Of a stretch of 62,470 nt of DNA, positions 35,538-44,690 are shown one piece after another. Every line of letters starts with the position of its first letter. The stretch's first letter is position 1. Origin of the DNA: Methylobacterium segetis (GTDB lineage: Bacteria > Pseudomonadota > Alphaproteobacteria > Rhizobiales > Beijerinckiaceae); the NCBI RefSeq assembly GCF_004348265.1, contig NZ_SMNT01000018.1, forward strand, positions 1 to 62,470, given 5' to 3'. Position numbers and translations under genes: made by a program. The notes beneath the pieces are model-generated. The model worked only from the letters and a program-made list of their open reading frames with translations, did not search any database and was not told where the DNA came from.

Positions 35538-36493
35538 GGGCGTCCGCTCCAGGGCGTCTCCGGCACCGGCGTGAGAGGACCCTTGCCGGAGAACCACGCG
35601 GTGAGATTGTCCACGATCAGCTGCCCCATCGCCGCCCGGGTGTGCACCGAGCCCGAGCCGACATGCGGCAGCAGCACCACGTGGTCCATCGCCATCAGTT
35701 CGGGCGGCACGTGCGGCTCGTCGGCGAAGACGTCGAGGCCGGCGCCCAGGATCGTGCCGGCCTGCAGGGCCGCGATCAGGGCGGCCTCGTCGATCAGGCT
35801 GCCGCGGGCGACGTTCACCACGATGCCCTGCGCGCCGAGCGCCTCCAGAACCTCGGCGTTCACGACGCCCCGCGTCTCCGGGCCGCCCGGGGCCACGATC
35901 ATCAGCACGTCGGCGGCGCGGGCCAGATCGAGGAGCGAGGCGTGGTAGGCGTACGGCACCGCCTGCCGGGAGCGCCCGTGATAGGCGATGGCAACGCCGA
36001 AGCCCTCGAGCCGGCGGGCGATGGCGCGGCCGATGCGGCCGAGGCCGAGGATGCCGACCGTGCGGTCGCGCAGGGTCGCGGTGAGCGGGAAGGATTTGTC
36101 CGGCCAGCGCCCGGCCCGCAGGTAGCGGTCGGCCTGCGGGATCTGGCGGAGCGTTGCGAGGAGGAGGCCGAGCGCCAAATCGGCCACCTCGTCCGAGAGG
36201 ACGTCCGGCGTGTTGGTCACGACGACGCCGCGGCGGCGCGCCTCGCCCACGTCGATCGTGTCGTAGCCGACGCCGAAGCTCGCCACGATCTCGAGGTTCG
36301 GCAGGCGGGAGAGCAGGTCCGCATCGATCGGCGCGTGGGCGTTGACCGCCATGCCGCGGATCCGCGGCCCGACCTCGGCGAGGAGGGCCGCGGGCTCTGC
36401 GGCCGCGTCGAGGTGGTGCAGGGTGAAGGCCCGCTCCAGGGCCTCCATGACGAGGGGCTGCATCGGGCGGAGGAGGAGGAGGTCGGGGCGCAA
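35534..36493 (-). CDS. D-isomer-specific 2-hydroxyacid dehydrogenase (GhrB-like)
   Basis: The 319-residue enzyme has the NAD(P)-binding Rossmann motif GILGLGRIGRAIARR near residue 150. The catalytic triad follows as Arg in VNVARGSLID, Glu in DVFADEPHVP and His in VLLPHVGSGS. Size and motifs fit glyoxylate/hydroxypyruvate reductases, which in methylotrophs feed the serine cycle. The precise substrate cannot be set from sequence. It overlaps the Inh-type gene by 4 bp, so the pair is coupled. Confidence 0.9.
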   Translation of the reverse strand: MRPDLLLLRPMQPLVMEALERAFTLHHLDAAAEPAALLAEVGPRIRGMAVNAHAPIDADLLSRLPNLEIVASFGVGYDTIDVGEARRRGVVVTNTPDVLSDEVADLALGLLLATLRQIPQADRYLRAGRWPDKSFPLTATLRDRTVGILGLGRIGRAIARRLEGFGVAIAYHGRSRQAVPYAYHASLLDLARAADVLMIVAPGGPETRGVVNAEVLEALGAQGIVVNVARGSLIDEAALIAALQAGTILGAGLDVFADEPHVPPELMAMDHVVLLPHVGSGSVHTRAAMGQLIVDNLTAWFSGKGPLTPVPETPWSGRP

Positions 36494-36738
36494 CGTCTCA
36501 GGTCCCGGGAGCGGATCCGCACGGTGCGGACAGGAGGCCGCCCTTATAGCGGCCGCGCGGCGGCCCGTCAGGCGGCAGAAGCGGGCCGCGCGGGCCGGTT
36601 TCCGGCACCATGCGGGCTCATCCGGGCAGCCATCTGCGCCGAGCCGCCTTCCGCCACTTCCGAAACGGGCTCGGCGACACTACTAAAGGGGTCCGATCCG
36701 GCAACCGGACGAGATCCACACCAGACGCGACCTGTATC

Positions 36739-38151
36739 ATGAGCGCCCCCCGCACCCTCTACGACAAGATCTGGGACGACCACGTCGTCGATGTCGAGCC
36801 GGATGGCACCAGCCTCCTCTACATCGACCGCCACCTCGTGCACGAGGTGACGAGCCCCCAGGCCTTCGAGGGGCTTCGCGTCGCCGGGCGCCGGGTGCGC
36901 CACCCGGAGAAGACGCTGGCGGTGGTCGACCACAACGTCCAGACCTCGGACCGCCGCTTCGGCATCGAGGATCCCGAGAGCCGCACGCAGCTCGAGGCGC
37001 TGGCCGAGAACGTGCGCGACTTCGGCATCGAGTTCTACGACGCCCTCGACCGGCGCCAGGGCATCGTCCACATCATCGGCCCCGAGCAGGGCTTCACCCT
37101 GCCCGGCCAGACCATCGTCTGCGGCGATTCCCACACCTCGACGCACGGTGCCTTCGGCGCGCTCGCCCACGGCATCGGCACCTCGGAGGTCGAGCACGTT
37201 CTGGCCACGCAGACGCTCCTGCAGCGCAAGGCGAAGAACATGCGCGTCACCGTGGACGGCACGCTGCCGCCGGGGGTGACGGCCAAGGACATCATCTTGG
37301 CGATCATCGGCGAGATCGGCACGGCGGGCGGCACCGGCCACGTCATCGAGTATGCGGGCGAGGCGATCCGCGCCCTCTCGATGGAGGGCCGCATGACGAT
37401 CTGCAACATGTCGATCGAGGGCGGCGCGCGCGCCGGCATGGTCGCGCCCGACGAGACCACCTACGCCTACGTCAAGGACCGCCCGAAGGCGCCGAAGGGC
37501 GAGGCCTTCGACCGGGCGCGCCGCTACTGGGAGAGCCTCCTGACCGACGAAGGCGCCCATTTCGACCGCGAGGTGCGGCTCGATGCGGCCAACCTGCCGC
37601 CTCTGGTGAGCTGGGGCACGAGCCCGGAGGACGTTGTCTCAGTGCAGGGCAGCGTGCCCGACCCGTCGGGCATCGCAGACGAGAACAAGCGCCAGTCCAA
37701 GGAGAAGGCGCTGGCCTATATGGGCCTCACGCCCGGCACGAAGATCACCGACATCACCCTCGACCGGGTCTTCATCGGCTCCTGCACGAACGGCCGGATC
37801 GAGGATCTGCGCACCGTGGCGAAGATCGTGGAGGGGCGCACCATCCATCCCGGCGTCTCGGCGATGGTCGTGCCGGGCTCCGGTCTGGTGAAGGCGCAGG
37901 CGGAAGCCGAGGGGATCGATCGCATCCTGAAATCGGCCGGCTTCGACTGGCGCGAGCCCGGCTGCTCCATGTGCCTCGGCATGAACCCGGACAAGCTGCG
38001 GCCCGAGGAGCGCTGCGCCTCGACCTCGAACCGCAATTTCGAGGGCCGCCAGGGCCCGCGCGGGCGCACCCATCTCGTCTCCCCCGCCATGGCGGCAGCG
38101 GCGGCCGTGGCCGGCCGCTTCGTCGACATCCGCGAGTGGCCGAGCGCCTGA
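36739..38151 (+). CDS. leuC: 3-isopropylmalate dehydratase large subunit
   Basis: The 470-residue aconitase-fold enzyme catalyses isomerisation of 2- to 3-isopropylmalate in leucine synthesis, together with LeuD. Its 4Fe-4S ligands are visible as Cys in FIGSCTNGR and the CSMC pair near the C-terminus. The substrate loops [20 protein letters not shown] and ACSMCLGM-like [11 protein letters not shown] are intact. The ATG at 36739 is chosen over the longer frame because [15 protein letters not shown] is the conserved start. leuD is not in the window. Confidence 0.96.
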   Translation: MSAPRTLYDKIWDDHVVDVEPDGTSLLYIDRHLVHEVTSPQAFEGLRVAGRRVRHPEKTLAVVDHNVQTSDRRFGIEDPESRTQLEALAENVRDFGIEFYDALDRRQGIVHIIGPEQGFTLPGQTIVCGDSHTSTHGAFGALAHGIGTSEVEHVLATQTLLQRKAKNMRVTVDGTLPPGVTAKDIILAIIGEIGTAGGTGHVIEYAGEAIRALSMEGRMTICNMSIEGGARAGMVAPDETTYAYVKDRPKAPKGEAFDRARRYWESLLTDEGAHFDREVRLDAANLPPLVSWGTSPEDVVSVQGSVPDPSGIADENKRQSKEKALAYMGLTPGTKITDITLDRVFIGSCTNGRIEDLRTVAKIVEGRTIHPGVSAMVVPGSGLVKAQAEAEGIDRILKSAGFDWREPGCSMCLGMNPDKLRPEERCASTSNRNFEGRQGPRGRTHLVSPAMAAAAAVAGRFVDIREWPSA

Positions 38152-38237
38152 ACGTGCGAAGCGGGGCGGAATCCGGATTGACGATCCCGCCTCCGCCCCC
38201 TAAACGAACGCCAACGCCGGCCGCACGCGGTCGACGG

Positions 38238-38322
38238 GCCCAGGTGGCGGAATTGGTAGACGCGCTGGTTTCAGGTACCAGTCTCGCAAGAGGTGAAGGT
38301 TCGAGTCCTTTCCTGGGCACCA
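38238..38322 (+). tRNA. tRNA-Leu (anticodon CAG)
   Basis: The 85-base gene folds into a class II cloverleaf. The acceptor stem is GCCCAGG/CCTGGGC, the D-arm has GGTAGACGC, the anticodon stem is CTGGT/ACCAG with loop TTCAGGT, and the T-arm has GGTTCGAGTCC. The 3-prime CCA is encoded. It follows leuC by 86 bp. Confidence 0.95.
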
Positions 38323-38518
38323 TCAGCCGCCTAAAGCGCTGATCCGCAAAGAAGTTCAGTCAGATTCTGTCGTCGGACTCGCCCGCATGCGCCGTGGCGG
38401 TGAGGAACGCATGGGTTTGATGCGCTCCGACGGCGGCATCGTCTCCGGTCGGCCGCCGAGCGTCCACGACCTCCATGCGTGCCTTTGCCGGCCAGCGCTG
38501 AAGCGGGGTTAGCCCTCG

Positions 38519-39658
38519 CTACGCGGCCAATCCCGCACGCGGGTCGAAGGCTTTCGCCGAGGCGGTGCGCGCCAGGGTCGCGAGCAGGTCCGTCTGGGTG
38601 ATGACCCCGAGGACCGTGCGGTCCTCGGCCGTGACCACGATCGCGTGCGTTCGGCCATCCGTGAGCGTCGGGACCAAGCCGACGGCGGGATCGTTGAGAG
38701 CGGCCGTCTTGGTTTCAGAGATCGCCTCCGCGAGGCTGCCGGAGGGACGAAGGGCGAGTTCCCGCAATCCCACCGTGCCCATCACCCGGCCGTCCCCATC
38801 GACCACCGGCAGCGTCCTGATGTTGTGCGCGAGCAGCAGTTCCCGGGCCCGTTCGGTGCTGCTGTCCAGCCCGAGGGTCACGACATCCCGCGACATGACC
38901 TCGCCGCAGGTGATGTCGCCTTGGGTCCGGACCAGCGCGTTGAGCTCGACCTGCTGAAGGAGGCGGTCGAGATCGCCGCGGTCGATGTCCAAGGTCTCGT
39001 CGAGCGCGACCAGCGCCGCGTCCACATCTTCCGGCCTGAAGCCCACGCGGAGCGGTGCAGGCAGGTCCGACGTTCCGTGTGTGTTGACGGGAGCCTTGAC
39101 GGGAGCGTGCGGGTAGTTGCGGCGCGAGATCTTATGGAACGCAATCCCGAGCGCCACCAAGATCACCGAGTTGATGCAGACCGGAAACAGGGGGAACAGG
39201 AACCCGGCGGAGGTCACGGCCGGGCCGCCGATCAGCGCCGTCAAGGCGGCCGCCCCACCTGGCGGGTGCAGGGAGCGCGTGAGCGACATCGCGGCGATGG
39301 CCAGCGAGACGCCGACGCCGATCGCCACGACCGGATCCGGAATGAGATAGGCAGCGAGGACGCCCATGAAGGCAGAGATCGTGTTGCCCCCGATGATGGG
39401 CCAAGGTTGGGCCAGGGGGCTCGCCGGCACGGCGAACAGCAGGACGGCCGACGCTCCCATCGGCGCCACGATGAGCGGAATGTGCGGGCCCTGTCCGAAG
39501 AACCAGCCGCAGATCAGGCCGGTGAGCGTGATACCGGCCAGGGCTCCCAAGCATGCGACAAGGCGCTCCCTCAGCGTTGCCCCGGCGAGAATCGGCCTGA
39601 ACAGGCGAAAGCCGCGGGCGTGCTCACTGTATCGGGCGGGACCACCGGGCTCGATCAT
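38519..39658 (-). CDS. HPP-family membrane protein fused to two CBS domains
   Basis: The 379-residue protein begins with an HPP membrane domain (about 20-180): four hydrophobic helices, the APMGASAVLLFA segment and the eponymous SLHPPGGAAALTALIGG. A cytosolic linker leads to paired CBS domains (about 245-365: VMSRDVVTLGLDSSTERARE; LPVVDGDGRVMGTV; VVTAEDRTVLGVIT), which commonly bind adenine nucleotides. Plant plastid HPP proteins transport nitrite, and the NsrR-like operator upstream suggests an NO- or nitrite-linked job here (inference). Length and frame are normal. Confidence 0.88.
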   Translation of the reverse strand: MIEPGGPARYSEHARGFRLFRPILAGATLRERLVACLGALAGITLTGLICGWFFGQGPHIPLIVAPMGASAVLLFAVPASPLAQPWPIIGGNTISAFMGVLAAYLIPDPVVAIGVGVSLAIAAMSLTRSLHPPGGAAALTALIGGPAVTSAGFLFPLFPVCINSVILVALGIAFHKISRRNYPHAPVKAPVNTHGTSDLPAPLRVGFRPEDVDAALVALDETLDIDRGDLDRLLQQVELNALVRTQGDITCGEVMSRDVVTLGLDSSTERARELLLAHNIRTLPVVDGDGRVMGTVGLRELALRPSGSLAEAISETKTAALNDPAVGLVPTLTDGRTHAIVVTAEDRTVLGVITQTDLLATLARTASAKAFDPRAGLAA

Positions 39659-40354
39659 GCGAGAATGCGCCTCAGGCTGAAGTGGGACTTGATCGATCGA
39701 CAGGGGCGGGAAAAGCCGACGCTCGGCTTGCCGAGTGAGACTTCCCGCATCCTCCGCTTGCGCCCTTTACGGCGGCGACCCTCAGCACCGGCTTACGGGA
39801 TGCGCAGGTTGGGGCATCGGCGCCTTTTAAAGATACAACCTCGATGTACCTTATAGCTCCGATACCTCGGATTTGCAAATCTGGTATGCAGTATGCCTAA
39901 CCGACAGGCGCTCTGTGGCCGACATCGGATGCTCACCAATCACACGCAGCAGCGCTTGCCGCTTGAGCTGGCTGTCATTGCCTCCCTTGCGTGCAACTGA
40001 GGCAACTCGGACGCAGCCATCCGAGCAGCTGCTTTCCGTCCGATCGTGCATGCCGCGCGCACGACCGCATCGGAAGCATGCAGATTGGTGTTCGATTTCG
40101 CGGGTAGGTGCTGACGCGGCATCGGAGGGGAATGCTCCTCCTGACGCGCCTTCGTAACAGCGGCCTCCCAGTCCCGGCTGTTCCCGCTGCCAGCACACGC
40201 ATGGCACGCGATCGGGACACACTCTTCGCAGTCATGGAGACGGACACACGGCATGGCATGCTCTCTGCATGCAAAACTCGGCCTTTAGCACCTAGGCACG
40301 TTCCTCGCGGGATCGACTCAGATACTCGGGGCTGGCAGTCAGCAAGAGAGTGTG
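39659..40354. other. Intergenic region with an NsrR-type site
   Basis: About 695 bp without a supported gene. It contains the operator at 39830-39852 and the palindrome GATTTGCAAATC at 39870-39881. Open frames here on the minus strand are Cys/Arg-rich and show no family features. Confidence 0.45.
39830..39852. promoter_or_regulatory. NsrR-type operator upstream of the HPP-CBS gene
   Basis: AAGATACA-N7-TGTACCTT matches the 8-7-8 layout of NsrR sites (AAGATGCA-N7-TGCATCTT) with few mismatches. It lies about 170 bp upstream of the HPP-CBS start codon. The same layout recurs twice at the hmp-nsrR promoters in this window. Confidence 0.55.
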
Positions 40355-40753
40355 ATGATGGAAGATCGTGTCCTTGTCGGACTGACGAAATCGTCACCGA
40401 GTTCATCGGATAAAATACTCAAGAATGGTCTGCTACTGCTGGCCTCCTATTGGATTGCGGTTCTCGCCGCACAGATGATGATATTTTACAAAGAGGGCCA
40501 CTATCCGGCTACGGTGTGTGAGCTGCATCGAGGTATTTATGGTAGCGATGCATGCGATCTCTACGTTGAAAATTTAGGGTTCGGGCGTGCGTCCGTGAGC
40601 TATGCGCTGACGGAGGCGAGCCTGCTTTCGGCCGGTATTGTCGGGATGGGTCTGCTGATCGGAGCCATCGTCGTCCTCAACGCGGTGGAATACCGGTCGG
40701 GTCGCAATCGCGTGGCGTCAGGTCTCCAAACCGCCTGCACGGCTCGACGCTGA
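40355..40753 (+). CDS. Small two-helix membrane protein of unknown function
   Basis: The 132-residue protein has two hydrophobic segments (NGLLLLASYWIAVLAAQMMI near 25-44; SLLSAGIVGMGLLIGAIVVL near 88-108). They flank a short extra-membrane loop with two cysteines (TVCELHRG, DACDLYV). GC content of this gene is clearly lower than in its neighbours, suggesting transfer. Start codons at 40352 (GTG), 40355 and 40358 are all possible. I do not recognise a family. A ClC-channel remnant follows immediately. Confidence 0.55.
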   Translation: MMEDRVLVGLTKSSPSSSDKILKNGLLLLASYWIAVLAAQMMIFYKEGHYPATVCELHRGIYGSDACDLYVENLGFGRASVSYALTEASLLSAGIVGMGLLIGAIVVLNAVEYRSGRNRVASGLQTACTARR

Positions 40754-40759
40754 GGGAGC

Positions 40760-41448
40760 GATCCGCGCCTCTCTTTCGCTGGGGTACTCACCGGCGACGT
40801 CCGTATCCTAGCCCCGCTCCTGGCTGCGTCCGTCGCGGCCTATGCGGTGACGGTGCTGCTCCTGAAGCGGTCGATCCCGACGGAGAAGATCGCGCGACGC
40901 GGGCAGCACATCATGCGCGAGTACGGCGTGGACCCGCACGAACTCACCCGCGTCTCGGAGGTCATGCTCCGCGACGTCAATGCTCGATGCCGGCGCGTCG
41001 ATCGCCGCCTCCATTCAGGCCAGCGCAGGCGGCCGGGATCACGCGTATCCCGTCGTCGATGGCATGCGCAGGCCTGTGGGGATGGTATTCCGCGCTGACG
41101 CGTTGCGGTGGAAGACCGAGAAGTCACGGTAGAGATTGCATCGAGGAGAGGATCTCCGACGCGTCGCTGGCGCGCGTGCATCCGGACGATGTGGTCGCGC
41201 GGGCGCCGGACATCATGATGACCACCGGCCAAGGCCGAATCCTGGTGATCGATCCGGCAAGCGGCGCCCTTGTCGGCCTCGTCACGCGCAAGGATCTGCT
41301 GCAGATCCGAGCCACGGTCGTGCATTCCGAACGCGAACGTCGGGCTTTTCCCAGCCACCGGGCGATCCGGCGTGCGAGGCAGCGATACGAGGCCGATCCG
41401 GCGCAGTCGATCGCTCGGGATGCCGCTGGAGCTTCCGGTCCGGCCTGA
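40760..41448 (+). pseudogene. Remnant of a ClC-type chloride channel with CBS domain
   Basis: In one frame the sequence reads VLTGDVRILAPLLAAS followed by LLLKRSIPTEKIARRGQHIM and REYGVDPHELTRVSEVMLRD. This is the last membrane helix and the linker into the CBS region of prokaryotic ClC channels. The thread is then lost and picked up in another frame (from about 41107) as ISDASLARVHPDDVVARAP, GRILVIDPASGALVGLVTRK and DLLQIRA, a CBS C-terminal half. The N-terminal channel domain is missing entirely. This is a 5-prime-deleted, frameshifted gene. Confidence 0.65.
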
Positions 41449-41615
41449 TCGGTGGGCGAAGGTCTACCGCGATGATGGGCGGGCCCATCTTCGCGGACAG
41501 CCGCGTCCCTCGGGAGCGACGACGTCTCGCGCGCGGCAAAGTCCCGCTCCGGCTTCAATGCGAGGCGGGTGAGACGCGGCCTCTCCGCCGTCGCGGCGGG
41601 CGCATGGCCCGCCTC

Positions 41616-42227
41616 CTAGATGCTCCGCCAGTGTGCGGCCTCGTGCGGGGCGCGCTCCAGATGTTCGAGGGCCGCCAGGACCAGGGCCAGGGCGGCGTGG
41701 CTTGCCTCGACCCAGGGGCCGGCCCTGCCTTCCTTCTCCAGCCTGACGGCGACGCGGCCATCCGCGCAATGCAGGAGGAAGCCGCATCCCGGAAGCAGGG
41801 AGCCGAGCAGCCGGACGGCCTCGTCGTAGGAGGTAATGAACGCGCGCACGTTCATGCTGCAGGCCGTCACGTAGTAATGCAGCTTGAACTCGTCCGAGGC
41901 CAGCATGCGCGCATGACCGTTCCGGCCGACGAAGATCGGCGGGCTCTCACCCTTGTCGTTCAGCGCGATCTTCTCGATGCCCAGGCCGTAGCGCGATCCG
42001 TTGGCCTGCGTGACGGTGTGGTAGAGGGCGTCGACGAGGTCCGCATTGGCCCGGGTCGCACGCCACTGATACGCGTAAGGATCGGCCAACCGGGCGCTCA
42101 GGGCGCGCAGGAGGGTGGGGTCGATGAGCCGGGGGTCCGGCGGCGGGCTCAGAAAGCGCTGGCCGCGAAAATCCCCGATCATGGCATCGATCGCGGCCTG
42201 ATCGGCCTTGAAGCTCTCGTCCACCAC
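41616..42227 (-). CDS. Conserved hypothetical protein
   Basis: The 203-residue protein shows no signal peptide or membrane segment. It has an N-terminal helical part (ADQAAIDAMIGDFRGQRFL) and a C-terminal alpha/beta part (FGRNGHARMLASDEFKL-like VGRNGHARMLASDEFK; CGFLLHCADGRVAVRLEKEG). Codon use is that of a real gene. I do not recognise a family. It lies between the ClC remnant and hmp, but nothing shows a functional link. Confidence 0.6.
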   Translation of the reverse strand: MVDESFKADQAAIDAMIGDFRGQRFLSPPPDPRLIDPTLLRALSARLADPYAYQWRATRANADLVDALYHTVTQANGSRYGLGIEKIALNDKGESPPIFVGRNGHARMLASDEFKLHYYVTACSMNVRAFITSYDEAVRLLGSLLPGCGFLLHCADGRVAVRLEKEGRAGPWVEASHAALALVLAALEHLERAPHEAAHWRSI

Positions 42228-42532
42228 GGCGCACCGCCCTCAACCCTTGCCGGAGAGCCTACACAACGACACATCGATCGCTTCGACGCCAGCGGCGTTC
42301 AGGGAGCCGTGCGGAGCGAGATGCGGTTGCCCCCTGGGGGCATCGCGGCCGAATCCCGCTCCGCCGGCGGCGGAGTGTCCCCGTCACAGGATTGGGCGGG
42401 GCCGGTATCATAACCCGCCTCGGCGCGGAGCCCGGTGACGTTCCCGTCGAACCGGAGCGGGCCGGCCCTGCCATCATCTGCGCTTCGGTCGTCTGGAGCG
42501 GCGGAGAGGCAAGCACCCTGCCGGGACTCGCC
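42228..42532. other. Intergenic region (about 305 bp)
   Basis: No gene, RNA or repeat is apparent between the hypothetical gene start and the end of hmp. The hypothetical gene presumably has its promoter here. Confidence 0.4.
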
Positions 42533-43780
42533 TCAGGCGGCCTGCTTCGGCACCTCGACGAGGTCGTCGGCCGGCCCGAAGAACTCGAACCGCACGCGGT
42601 CGGCGGGTACACCCTCGCGCAGGAGGCCGTTCACGAGGGCGCGCAGGAAGGGTTTCGGCCCACACAGGTAGTAGGTCGCCCGCTGATGCGGGGTCCGCGC
42701 CACGAGCCAGTCAGCCGTGATCAGACCTGACTTGTCATAATGCTCACCCTCTCGGTCCTCCGCCTCCGGCTCCGCGTAGAAGGTCTGCAGGCGCAGGTTC
42801 CCGTTGCTGGCCGCGATGGCGCGGGCATGCTCGCGCAACGCGTGCACGCGCCCGTTCAACGCGCCGTGGACGTACCAAGTGGGCCGGTCCGGACTGGTCT
42901 CGGCGATGGTCTCCAGCATGCTCATCATCGGTGTGAGCCCGACCCCGCCGCTCACCAGAACCACCGGATCGCGCGTCTCTCGGTCCAAGAAGAACTCACC
43001 GGTCGGCGGAGCCACGCTCAGCACGGTGCCGGGCGCAGCGCATTCGTGCAGCCAGGTCGAGACGATGCCGGCGGCCTGATCCGCCTTTCCCTCCCGCTTG
43101 ACGGTGATGCGGTAGGCGCGATCGTTCGGCGCGCAGGAGATCGAGTAGTTCCGCTTGAGGATGCCGTGCTGCGGCAGGTCGAGGAGGAGGCCGAGATACT
43201 GTCCCGGCTCGTGGCGAAGGACGGGTCCGCCATCGGCCGGGACGAGGACGAAGGACCGGATCGTCTCGCTCTCTCGTGTGACGCTCTCGACGGTGAAGGG
43301 GCGCCACCCGTTCCAGCCGCCGGGCTTCGTGGCGAGGTCGCGATAGATCGTCGCCTCGCGCCCGATCAGCAACTCGGCGAGAAACCAGTATGCCTCGCCC
43401 CAGGCAGCACAGATCTCCGGTGTCGCCGCCTCGCCCAGCACGTCCCGGATCGCACCGAGAAGCGCGTCGGCCACGGAAGCATAATGCTCGGGCAGGATGT
43501 TGAGCGCGACGTGCTTCTGGGCGATGCGCTCGACGGCGCCGGCGAGCACGCCGAGGTTGTCGATGTTGCGGGCATAGGCCAGCACCGCCTGGGCGAGGGC
43601 CTTCGGCTGCGAGCCGCTCTCGCCATGGTGCGATTGGTTGAAGAGGTCGCGGATCGCGGCGTCCTGGAACAAGCGCTCGTACATGCGCCGGGTGATCGCG
43701 AGGCCGTGCGCCTCGAGTGCCGGCACGGTCGCTTTGACGACGGAGATGGTGTTGGCGGACAGGCAGGTCGGCATGTGCAA
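42533..43780 (-). CDS. hmp: Flavohemoprotein (nitric oxide dioxygenase)
   Basis: The 415-residue cytosolic enzyme oxidises NO to nitrate with O2 and NAD(P)H. The globin domain (about 1-150) keeps distal Tyr34 in RRMYERLF and proximal His90 in AQKHVALNI. The FAD domain has RNYSISC near 229, and the NAD domain has VVLVSGGVGLTPMMSML near 286 and a closing YYLCGPKPFL. A second start at 43774 is possible. An NsrR-like operator overlaps the region just upstream, and the divergent nsrR-like gene shares the intergenic region. Confidence 0.95.
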   Translation of the reverse strand: MHMPTCLSANTISVVKATVPALEAHGLAITRRMYERLFQDAAIRDLFNQSHHGESGSQPKALAQAVLAYARNIDNLGVLAGAVERIAQKHVALNILPEHYASVADALLGAIRDVLGEAATPEICAAWGEAYWFLAELLIGREATIYRDLATKPGGWNGWRPFTVESVTRESETIRSFVLVPADGGPVLRHEPGQYLGLLLDLPQHGILKRNYSISCAPNDRAYRITVKREGKADQAAGIVSTWLHECAAPGTVLSVAPPTGEFFLDRETRDPVVLVSGGVGLTPMMSMLETIAETSPDRPTWYVHGALNGRVHALREHARAIAASNGNLRLQTFYAEPEAEDREGEHYDKSGLITADWLVARTPHQRATYYLCGPKPFLRALVNGLLREGVPADRVRFEFFGPADDLVEVPKQAA

Positions 43781-43786
43781 CTCTCA

Positions 43787-43809
43787 AAGATGCAAATCTC
43801 CCGCACCTT
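43787..43809. promoter_or_regulatory. NsrR-type operator of hmp
   Basis: AAGATGCA-N7-CGCACCTT fits the NsrR 8-7-8 inverted repeat, with a perfect left half. It lies just 6 bp from the hmp start codon, where a bound repressor would block expression. Confidence 0.65.
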
Positions 43810-43825
43810 TTAGGTCACCTTTGAA

Positions 43826-43848
43826 AACATGCAAATGAAATATACCTT
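43826..43848. promoter_or_regulatory. NsrR-type operator of the nsrR-like gene
   Basis: AACATGCA-N7-TATACCTT has the same 8-7-8 layout, with one mismatch in the left half. It lies 21 bp upstream of the regulator ATG, suggesting autoregulation. Confidence 0.55.
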
Positions 43849-43869
43849 ATGGGTTCCTCCGGAGTCGCC

Positions 43870-44352
43870 ATGCGCCTGACCCGCTACACCGACTACGCCC
43901 TGCGCACTCTGATCTATGTCGGCCTTCACGAGCCTCGGCAGAGCTCCATCGCGGAGATTGCGCGCGCCTACGGCATCTCCGAGAACCACCTGACCAAGGT
44001 GGTGCATCAGCTTGGACGCCTGGGGTTGATCCGGACGATCCGGGGGCGCGGCGGCGGCCTTCGCCTCGCGAGGCCGCCGGCCGAGATTGTCGTCGGCGCG
44101 GTGGTGCGCCAGACCGAGGACGATCTCGCGCTGGTCGAGTGTTTCGCCGGCGGCGCCTGCACCATCACGGCGCCCTGTCGGCTCCGGCGCGCTCTCGGCG
44201 AGGCTCTGGCGGCCTTCCTCGCCGTGCTCGACCGATACACGCTCGCTGACCTGCTGGCTGGGACCGATGGGATCGAGATCGCTACCCTGCTGGGCCTTCC
44301 CGCAGCCGTCGACGGCGAACCGGGCATCTACGCCCGGCCCGACCTGACCTGA
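43870..44352 (+). CDS. nsrR: Rrf2-family NO-sensing repressor NsrR-like
   Basis: The 160-residue protein starts MRLTRYTDYALRTLIYVG, the classic Rrf2/NsrR opening. It has a winged-helix domain (IAEIARAYGISENHLTKVVH, QLGRLGLIRTIRG) and the Fe-S cysteine cluster ECFAGGACTITAPCRL with three cysteines (C-x5-C-x5-C), as in NsrR. Loss of the cluster on NO exposure would release DNA. The ATG at 43870 fits this conserved start better than 43849. Divergent hmp and the three 8-7-8 inverted repeats support the assignment. Confidence 0.9.
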   Translation: MRLTRYTDYALRTLIYVGLHEPRQSSIAEIARAYGISENHLTKVVHQLGRLGLIRTIRGRGGGLRLARPPAEIVVGAVVRQTEDDLALVECFAGGACTITAPCRLRRALGEALAAFLAVLDRYTLADLLAGTDGIEIATLLGLPAAVDGEPGIYARPDLT

Positions 44353-44483
44353 ACGTCATCGGGAATGATGCCGTTCGATCCGCCTGTTCGATATGGCGTT
44401 CGGCGGGATCAGGGGTTCGGCGACGGCAAATGCGCCACTCCAGCCGGCGGAGCGGGATCGACTTACGAAGTCATTGAGAAGAT

Positions 44484-44560
44484 TGGCGCACCCGACACGA
44501 TTCGAACGTGTGACCTTTGCCTTCGGAGGGCAACGCTCTATCCAGCTGAGCTACGGGTGC
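44484..44560 (-). tRNA. tRNA-Arg (anticodon CCG)
   Basis: On the minus strand a 77-base cloverleaf is seen. The acceptor stem is GCACCCG/CGGGTGC, the D-arm has GCTCAGCTGGATAGAGC, the anticodon stem is TTGCC/GGCAA with loop CTCCGAA, and the T-arm is ACACGTTCGAATCGTGT. The 3-prime CCA is encoded. It is a single-copy gene downstream of the nsrR-like gene. Confidence 0.95.
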
Positions 44561-44690
44561 AGGCCGTGGCGGATTCAGTAGCCGATGCGCGGAGCAGGCG
44601 CAACGGGGAGAGCGCAGCAAGATCGGCGCTCCGCGACGCCCGCTTCGGCAGACGGCCGGGCGCGGGTTTCGCTAGGCCGATGCGGCGCAT

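Noticed and set aside
39862..39889. Palindrome GATTTGCAAATC with flanking ATACC/GGTAT as an operator
   Set aside because: The core is perfect but the flanks are off-centre by two bases, and no known regulator motif fits; it is only noted in the intergenic entry.
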